A stretch of DNA of 36,375 bases from NCBI GenBank assembly GCA_019894855.1, contig JAGXNS010000001.1, positions 88,739-125,113 on the forward strand, given 5' to 3'. The position numbers and the translations under genes are program-made. Below the pieces are notes generated by a model. It did no database searches and had not been told where the DNA came from. It saw only the letters and a list, made by a program, of their open reading frames with translations. This document shows positions 34,619 to 36,375 of this stretch, in pieces. The first letter of the stretch is position 1; every line of letters begins with the position of its first letter. This DNA comes from Promethearchaeota archaeon. Lineage in GTDB: Archaea > Asgardarchaeota > Lokiarchaeia > Sigyniarchaeales > SOKP01.

Positions 34619-35245
34619 ATGTCTAAAGAAGTAAAAGAAAGAATTAATTGGAGTATAAAAGGCGTATGGCATGAAGCATGCGCATCAGAAGGGCACTGCT
34701 CTTTTTATTTTGGAAGAGACAGAGAAACTCCTTGTAAATCATTTTAATTATATCATATTGAAGAAGGAAAAATAGGAGATGTAGATATCAGCGGTGTATT
34801 GGCGATTCATGTAGTTGATTTATATTCTAATAAAGCTGCTGATGTATTATCTAAAGGTGGAGAAGGAGGGGTATATCTTAGCGATAAAACCACTGAAGAA
34901 CAAAGAAGATACTTGGAACCTTTTTTCACTAACAGAATTCCTGGTGGGATGATTCTATCGAAAGTTTTAGGAATAAAATATGTGGATATTAATTTAAATC
35001 GAGAAGGAAATACTTTCCACGTTACTATGCCTTACGGAGAAATGAAATTATCCTATACTCCAGGACTCGATGGAAAAAATCCTCAAAGACTTGAAAATTC
35101 TCTATTCGGTATGTACCTTTCAGATTTAAAAATCTGTAACACTCATTTCTGGAAATATAATGATTTTGGAAGAAATTGGGAGTTCAAAAATAGAAGTGGA
35201 GTTATAGCGAGTTTCGATATGAAAGGAAAATCAAGAAACTTTTAA
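34619..35245 (+). pseudogene. DUF1326-family gene interrupted by one in-frame TAA
   Basis: From ATG 34619 (GAGGG about 9 nt upstream) the frame encodes a DUF1326-like start, INWSIKGVWHEACASEGHCS. It meets a TAA at 34745-34747 after CKSF, then continues in the same frame as LYHIEEGKIGDVDISGVLAI, LSDKTTEEQRRYLEPFF and PGGMILSKVLGIKYVDINL up to 35245. Both halves are needed for a normal DUF1326 protein of about 208 aa, and the break falls inside the conserved domain. A single base change explains it: a sense codon turned into TAA. It may be a recent pseudogene or a sequencing error. Being TAA, it is not a selenocysteine or pyrrolysine codon. The downstream half alone could start at TTG 34799 but would lack the conserved Cys region. 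Confidence 0.75.
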
Positions 35246-35575
35246 ACCAAGAACTATTGCTTTTTTTGGTAAAACTTAATTTTTTTTATTAATTTTTTAT
35301 TAAAATTCACTTTGAGGTTAAATAATTCCAGTCACATTATGGGCTGGGACCTTATTCACTGATGATTAAGTCTTCAGTTTTATATTTATATTACAGTTTC
35401 ATTAATATTCTATGATTCCAAATTCAATAACATTGTAAAACCTGAAAATGCAAAGCATCATGTATGCGTTTCTATTGTAAACACATGAAATCTGTGTATT
35501 CTGTAGTATTACACAATACAGAATGACTATTTCTAGTACACTATTGTTAATTGTTCAAGACCTCGCTCAAAAAAG
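35246..35575. other. AT-rich spacer at the compositional boundary
   Basis: It holds T-runs at 35261-35267 and 35280-35287, fitting terminators of the DUF1326 gene on the plus strand, and an imperfect inverted repeat at 35498-35524. No open frame or RNA gene was recognised. The base composition changes around its right end, where the minus-strand tail genes begin. Confidence 0.5.
35498..35524 (-). terminator. Imperfect inverted repeat downstream of the tail genes
   Basis: ATTCTG (35498-35503) pairs with CAGAAT (35519-35524), extended by TATT/AATA around an ACAC loop, with a small bulge. It lies 52 bases after the stop of the small minus-strand gene, so a role in ending or stabilising that transcript is possible. 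The stem is short and could be chance. Confidence 0.3.
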
Positions 35576-35800
35576 TCAGTCTTCGTCTACTTTGAAGTAG
35601 TCCAGATTGTCGTAGTCCTTGATTGTAGCTGACAACTTCTTGAGAATTGGACTCCACTCTGCGTCTAGCTCTACGAATGGCTGTGGGTCATCTGGTTCAC
35701 TCATAGAGCCAGAAATCCAATCGTGCAACATCGCACTCATGGATCTCAAGTTTAATTGGGGATCGGGTTCTTTCTTTTTATCGCGAAGTTCAAACTTCAT
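35576..35800 (-). CDS. Small acidic protein of unknown function, 74 aa
   Basis: A short soluble protein with many Asp/Glu/Pro residues (KKKEPDPQLNLRS, SEPDDPQPFVEL, DYDNLDYFKVDED). No family is recognised. ATG 35800 is chosen because it overlaps the end of the upstream membrane-protein gene by 11 bases, a common coupling pattern; the longer open frame to 35851 would read through the upstream gene in another frame. Base composition matches its neighbour on the right and differs from the AT-rich genes on the left. Confidence 0.55.
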   Translation of the reverse strand: MKFELRDKKKEPDPQLNLRSMSAMLHDWISGSMSEPDDPQPFVELDAEWSPILKKLSATIKDYDNLDYFKVDED

Positions 35801-36266
35801 ATTGTCGGTGTAGCGTGCGCCCGTTGAGCCTATTGTATAGATAGCCAACAACTATTCCAAGAGCAAGAAACCTTGGCACGTTCATTCCTGTGTCGATCAA
35901 AAGGTAGACAGAGGCATTGCTTAGATTAACAAAAGTTGAAAAGACTTCGATAACGACTAAGGCAACAAAGCTGAGCATCACGGATTTTAGAATTGGATTC
36001 TTTTTTGGAATCTTGTCAAAAAAACGAAGCAAGAAATAGCTGACGCAGCACCCGATAATCAGACCACCAAGCAAAGCTTCAACAAGAGCCATTGGAAGAT
36101 AAGAAATTGAAAAGGCAGCTCTATACTCCGCAGCGATGGGAGACAGGGAAATTGCGAAGTCAGCTGCCCAGAATGCTACTCCGCCCGCTACAGTCAGTTT
36201 ATATAGTTTCTTGTAGAACTCGTGTGAAGTCTGTCGCTTACTTCGACCTGAGGCTTGGGTTTCCAT
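35790..36266 (-). CDS. Small multi-pass membrane protein, tandem copy 1
   Basis: A 158-aa protein with about four hydrophobic segments: near VAGGVAFWAADFAISL, LPMALVEALLGGLIIGCCVS, ILKSVMLSFVALVVIEVF and the terminal RFLALGIVVGYLYNRL. Function unknown. ATG 36266 is chosen because it follows the stop codon of the upstream paralogue (36277-36279) by 10 bases, while a longer open frame back to 36305 would overlap that gene. The upstream gene's C-terminus (FLALGIVIGYLYKRL) is almost identical to this gene's, so it is a tandem duplicate. The G+C content is visibly higher than in the preceding 35 kb. Confidence 0.7.
   Translation of the reverse strand: METQASGRSKRQTSHEFYKKLYKLTVAGGVAFWAADFAISLSPIAAEYRAAFSISYLPMALVEALLGGLIIGCCVSYFLLRFFDKIPKKNPILKSVMLSFVALVVIEVFSTFVNLSNASVYLLIDTGMNVPRFLALGIVVGYLYNRLNGRTLHRQYEV
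35833..35870. repeat. 38-bp repeat, copy 1 (partner at 36338-36375)
   Basis: This segment matches 36338-36375 at 35 of 38 positions, in the same orientation. Both encode the same C-terminal transmembrane part of the paralogous membrane proteins. The second copy runs into the window edge, so the repeat is probably longer. Confidence 0.8.
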
Positions 36267-36276
36267 AGTTGTTTCA

Positions 36277-36375
36277 CTATTCCACCTGAGGAGACTTGGA
36301 AGCAATTACGGATGGATTGAATCCTTTGTACAGCCTTTTGTATAGATAGCCAATAACTATTCCAAGCGCGAGAAA
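36277..36375 (-). CDS. Small membrane protein, tandem copy 2, 3' end only
   Basis: Only the last 32 codons lie in the window; the gene continues beyond base 36375. It reads FLALGIVIGYLYKRLYKGFN, then a tail ending SKSPQVE and TAG (36277-36279). The first part matches the C-terminus of the neighbouring 158-aa protein almost residue for residue, so the two are paralogues in head-to-tail order. The distal tail is different. Confidence 0.7.
   Translation of the reverse strand, partial: FLALGIVIGYLYKRLYKGFNPSVIASKSPQVE
36338..36375. repeat. 38-bp repeat, copy 2 (partner at 35833-35870)
   Basis: The direct partner of the repeat at 35833-35870, with three mismatches, cut by the window end. It is explained by duplication of the small membrane-protein gene. 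Confidence 0.8.

Noticed and set aside
34745-34747. Recoding of the in-frame stop as selenocysteine or pyrrolysine
   Set aside because: The codon is TAA, not TGA or TAG, so neither known recoding applies.
1-36375. CRISPR arrays, tRNA or rRNA genes, insertion sequences
   Set aside because: No regularly spaced repeats, cloverleaf sequences, rRNA motifs or transposase genes with terminal repeats were found on reading both strands; a covariance-model scan was not possible.

Overview
The window looks like a chromosomal segment of an Asgard archaeon (Lokiarchaeia-like). It is AT-rich throughout except for the last 0.8 kb. The archaeal markers are two TFIIB-type factors, an archaeal-type DNA topoisomerase IA, split MgtE halves next to a PhoU/TrkA_C protein, an aldehyde ferredoxin oxidoreductase family protein and DUF362 proteins. 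A full-length actin-family protein, closely colinear with eukaryotic actin, points to Asgard specifically. Many genes appear to start with TTG or GTG. No tRNA, rRNA, CRISPR array or insertion sequence was recognised.

Layout. 1-3.4 kb (+): the 3' part of a sensor histidine kinase, then topoisomerase I. 3.4-6.6 kb (-): a winged-helix-like protein with a palindrome upstream, an actin-related protein with altered catalytic residues, a PIG-L/LmbE deacetylase, and a proline-rich low-complexity protein with a short C-terminal amphipathic helix. 6.6-7.35 kb: a gene-poor stretch holding an 88-codon open segment with no usual start codon. 7.35-11.4 kb (+): a HEAT-repeat protein and a large secreted, membrane-anchored protein with three internal repeats. 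11.7-15.1 kb (+): a tight operon of two MgtE half-proteins, a PhoU/TrkA_C protein and a SIS-domain sugar-phosphate isomerase, followed by a SET-domain protein. 15.1-18.6 kb (-): endonuclease IV and a GlcD/GlcF-like flavin plus iron-sulfur oxidoreductase pair.

18.7-25.5 kb is mixed: membrane proteins, an AOR-family tungsto-enzyme, a nitroreductase, an unrecognised 197-aa protein, a TFB, and a second, highly divergent TFB-like protein. 25.6-31.5 kb (+): two paralogous P-type ATPases of about 955 aa, both lacking the acidic ion ligands of Ca2+ pumps. 31.7-34.3 kb (+): two tandem DUF362 proteins. 34.6-35.2 kb (+): a DUF1326 gene interrupted by one in-frame TAA. 35.6-36.4 kb (-): a visibly more GC-rich segment with two tandem paralogous membrane-protein genes (one cut by the window edge) and a small acidic protein. 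This end may be transferred DNA or a chimeric assembly end.

The most interesting parts are: the actin-like gene close to a proline-rich, WH2-like-tailed protein; the paired TFBs; the P-type ATPase pair with unusual transmembrane motifs; and the compositional break at the right end. Links between neighbouring genes are inferred from position and strand only.
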